DNA from: an uncultured Clostridia bacterium
Lineage (GTDB): Bacteria; Bacillota; Clostridia; Christensenellales; QALW01
NCBI GenBank assembly: GCA_934465535.1
Contig: CAKSKV010000006.1
Coordinates: 1 to 64,000 of the forward strand
Length of the DNA: 64,000 nucleotides
Direction: 5' to 3'
Below are positions 62,251-64,000 of this stretch, one piece after another (position 1 is the first letter of the stretch; each line of letters starts with the position of its first letter). A program made the translations under genes and the position numbers. A model generated the notes under the pieces. It was given only the letters and a program-made list of their open reading frames with translations. It ran no database searches and was not told the origin of the DNA.

Positions 62251-62261
62251 TCAAAGGAATT

Positions 62262-62293
62262 CAGCGTAATACGGAACTATTACGCTGTTTTTA
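62262..62293 (+). terminator. terminator of infC-rpmI-rplT, touching the next gene
   Basis: CAGCGTAATA (62262-62271) pairs with TATTACGCTG (62278-62287), followed by TTTTTATT. It ends about six bases before the ATG of the methyltransferase gene. Confidence 0.92.
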
Positions 62294-62298
62294 TTAAA

Positions 62299-63063
62299 AT
62301 GCAACCAATAATAACCAGCGTAAATAATCCGCTGATCAAAGAATTAAGAGCGCTTAAGGAAAGAAAATACCGCAGGCGCAGCGGCTGCTTTCTTATTGAG
62401 GGCAGACGCCTTATTGAGGATGCCGTCCGAAACGGCATAAAACCGGAGCTGCTGCTTGTGCAGGACGATCGCGCGGAGGAATTCGCGCTTCTTTCCGAGC
62501 AGTGTCTTCAGACAGCGGCGGTTTCGCGGGCGGTGCTGGAAAGCCTGTGTTTGACCGAGGCACCGGAGGGCGCGGTGGCAAAGGTACATATTCCGCAGGA
62601 GATGCCGGAGGGCGGCGGCTCATTAGTACTGGTGCTGGATGGCCTGCAGGATCCGGGAAACATGGGCACAATCATCCGCACTGCCAATGCTGCGGGCATA
62701 CGGGATATATACTTTTTGGGGGAGAATGTGGATATGTTCAACCCCAAAACCGTACGCAGCGCAATGGGAGCGGTGTTTTTCGTGCATCCGCATCATTTCG
62801 GCGACGCGCAGAAGCTGTATGAGCATTTGAAGGAGCGCGGCTACTGCGTTTGCGTTACGGCGCTTTCGCAAAAAGACTACTATTCTCAGCAGCTTCCCCA
62901 AAAAATCGCGCTTGTTGTGGGCAATGAGGGCAACGGAGTAAGCCAGGAAAGCCTTGAGCAGGCAGACCGTCTGCTTACGCTGCCTATGAGCCCGGAGGCG
63001 GAATCGCTTAATGTGGCGGTATGCGCAGGAATTCTTATATTTGATATTTTATACAGGAGGTAA
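62299..63063 (+). CDS. TrmH/SpoU-family RNA 2'-O-methyltransferase
   Basis: A 254-aa SPOUT methyltransferase acting on rRNA or tRNA ribose. It has an N-terminal L30e-like substrate-binding domain (RRSGCFLIEGRRLIEDAV) and the SpoU motifs LVLDGLQDPGNMGTIIRTAN, NPKTVRSAMGAVFFV, LVVGNEGNGVSQ and LTLPMSPEAESLNVAVCAGI. The start MQPIITSVNNPLIKEL is typical, yet ATG 62299 has no adjacent ribosome site and lies six bases from a terminator, so translation may rely on read-through with AAAGGA (62253-62258) brought near by the hairpin. B. subtilis relatives lie next to rplT/pheS. Confidence 0.93.
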   Translation: MQPIITSVNNPLIKELRALKERKYRRRSGCFLIEGRRLIEDAVRNGIKPELLLVQDDRAEEFALLSEQCLQTAAVSRAVLESLCLTEAPEGAVAKVHIPQEMPEGGGSLVLVLDGLQDPGNMGTIIRTANAAGIRDIYFLGENVDMFNPKTVRSAMGAVFFVHPHHFGDAQKLYEHLKERGYCVCVTALSQKDYYSQQLPQKIALVVGNEGNGVSQESLEQADRLLTLPMSPEAESLNVAVCAGILIFDILYRR

Positions 63064-63066
63064 TAT

Positions 63067-63813
63067 ATGTCCGGACATAGCAAATGGGCAAATATTAAGC
63101 ATAAAAAAGAAAAAACCGATGCTCAAAAGGGCAAGGTATTCACAAAGATCGGCCGTGAAATATCCATATGCGTCCGTCAGGGCGGGCCGGATCCGGCCAG
63201 CAATTCAAAGCTTGCCGATGTTATTGCAAAGGCCAAGGCCAACAACATGCCCAATGACAATATTCAGCGTGCAATAAAGAGAGCTGCGGGCGAAAGCGAT
63301 GATTCCGTATATGAGGAGATCACCTACGAGGGCTACGGCCCCGGCGGAATGGCGGTTATACTTGAGATAATTACAAACAACCGCAACAGAATCGCAAGCG
63401 AGATTCGTCACATATTCGACAAAGCCGGCGGCTCAATGGGAGCAACGGGCTGCGTATCCTGGATGTTTGACAAAAAGGGCGTGCTTGTTATCGAGCGCAC
63501 GCCGGATATTGATGAAGATACCCTCATGATGCAGGCGCTGGATGCGGGAGCTTCGGACTTCCAGCCCGGCGAGGATATGTTTGAGGTGATATGCGAGCCG
63601 GCCGATTTTTCGCAGGTGCGCAAAAGCCTTGAGGATGCCGGATACAGCTTTGTAGAGGCGGAAATTGACCGTATTCCTTCAAATACCGTCGATGTTTCCG
63701 AGGATAATCTCAAAAAGGTCAACTGGATGCTGGAAAACTTTGAAGATAACGATGATGTGCAGAATGTTTTCCATAACGGCAATCTGCCGCAGACGGATGA
63801 TGAAGAAGATTGA
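63067..63813 (+). CDS. yebC: YebC/PmpR-family protein
   Basis: A 248-aa protein of the YebC group, members of which act as transcription regulators or, as shown for some, help ribosomes through proline stretches. It begins MSGHSKWANIKHKKEKTDAQ and has the three-domain YebC pattern: RAAGESDDSVYEEITYEGYG, GPGGMAVILEIITNNRNR, GATGCVSWMFDKKGVL. AGGAGG precedes ATG 63067. It starts three bases after the methyltransferase stop, so the two are one transcript. Confidence 0.95.
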   Translation: MSGHSKWANIKHKKEKTDAQKGKVFTKIGREISICVRQGGPDPASNSKLADVIAKAKANNMPNDNIQRAIKRAAGESDDSVYEEITYEGYGPGGMAVILEIITNNRNRIASEIRHIFDKAGGSMGATGCVSWMFDKKGVLVIERTPDIDEDTLMMQALDAGASDFQPGEDMFEVICEPADFSQVRKSLEDAGYSFVEAEIDRIPSNTVDVSEDNLKKVNWMLENFEDNDDVQNVFHNGNLPQTDDEED

Positions 63814-63831
63814 TTTCAGGGAGAAGCGTGC

Positions 63832-64000
63832 GTGAGGGACGAGATGATTAAAAGCGGCAATACGGGAATGGCGCGGGAAGCGACAGACGATGGCCGCGCC
63901 GAGGGTGTGGCGGAAAACTCCGCCGCCGCAAGGGCTGCTGCCGCCAAGGCGGCAGTTACGGCGTGCGCCCGTCTTGACGGCAATACAAAAAATGCCGTTC
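63832..64000 (+). CDS. 3'-truncated gene, possibly gamma-glutamyl phosphate reductase (proA)
   Basis: The frame from GTG 63832 stays open to the window edge (56 codons); GGGAG is at 63819-63823. The visible part is Ala-rich, and its last 28 residues (AARAAAAKAAVTACARLDGN then TKNAV) resemble the ProA N-terminus, with KAA repeats, a Leu, and KN before a hydrophobic residue. An extra 20-residue N-terminal tail precedes it. The identification is tentative because no catalytic region is in view. Confidence 0.38.
   Translation, partial: MRDEMIKSGNTGMAREATDDGRAEGVAENSAAARAAAAKAAVTACARLDGNTKNAV

Overview
The window is a 64 kb piece of a chromosome from a low-to-moderate GC, endospore-lineage Bacillota, most likely class Clostridia. 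The evidence is gene content and order: SepF/DivIVA division genes, a YlmC/YmxH-type sporulation protein, SpoIIIE/FtsK, pgsA-cinA-recA, lepA-hemW, infC-rpmI-rplT with an attenuator leader, strong AGGAGG ribosome binding sites, sigma-A promoters with 17-bp spacers, and tRNA genes with encoded CCA. No outer-membrane genes are seen. The genus cannot be named from this sequence alone.

Region 1 (1-8.3 kb, + strand) is a translation/RNA block: the 3' part of infB (with a 33-bp tandem repeat at the window edge), rbfA, nrnA, truB, ribF, rpsO and pnp. Region 2 (8.4-13.5 kb) holds a glutamate 5-kinase-like gene (-), a phosphohexomutase, transketolase and ylmC. Region 3 (13.7-25.2 kb) holds nrdR-pgeF-recG, a GNAT-fold gene, ftsK/spoIIIE, and rimO-pgsA-cinA-recA. 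Region 4 (25.3-31.5 kb) holds a flavoprotein reductase (-) with a probably leaderless promoter, a eukaryote-type NADP isocitrate dehydrogenase, a SEC-C protein, lepA and hemW.

Region 5 (31.6-39.5 kb) is a single 2614-codon gene for an NdvB-like cyclic beta-1,2-glucan synthase. Region 6 (39.7-40.25 kb) is a five-tRNA operon (Gly, Arg, His, Gln, Lys). Region 7 (40.5-48.8 kb) is a complete oligopeptide ABC importer in which four of the five subunits are unusually large or altered: a 733-aa binding protein, a 525-aa permease, an ATPase with about 225 extra residues between Walker A and Q-loop, and a second ATPase with a two-helix membrane tail. Region 8 (48.9-54.4 kb) is accessory: a membrane-anchored protein that looks like a catalytically dead ApbE, a membrane-tethered XRE regulator preceded by helically phased direct repeats, an orphan LLH-type holin, an ABC exporter pair (-) and tRNA-Pro (-).

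Region 9 (54.5-60.9 kb) is the division cluster (HlyD-like protein, YggS, SepF, DivIVA), a surface-anchored protein, a small membrane protein, lspA and an RluD-type pseudouridine synthase. Region 10 (61.0-64 kb) is infC (predicted AUC start), rpmI, rplT, a TrmH-family methyltransferase, yebC and the start of a probable proA.

Most of the window is ordinary core genome. The best candidates for something not well described are the remodelled Opp transporter, the ApbE-like pseudoenzyme beside it, the phased-repeat XRE-TM regulator, the structured nrdR leader and the giant glucan synthase. I found no CRISPR array, insertion sequence, integrase or intact prophage.
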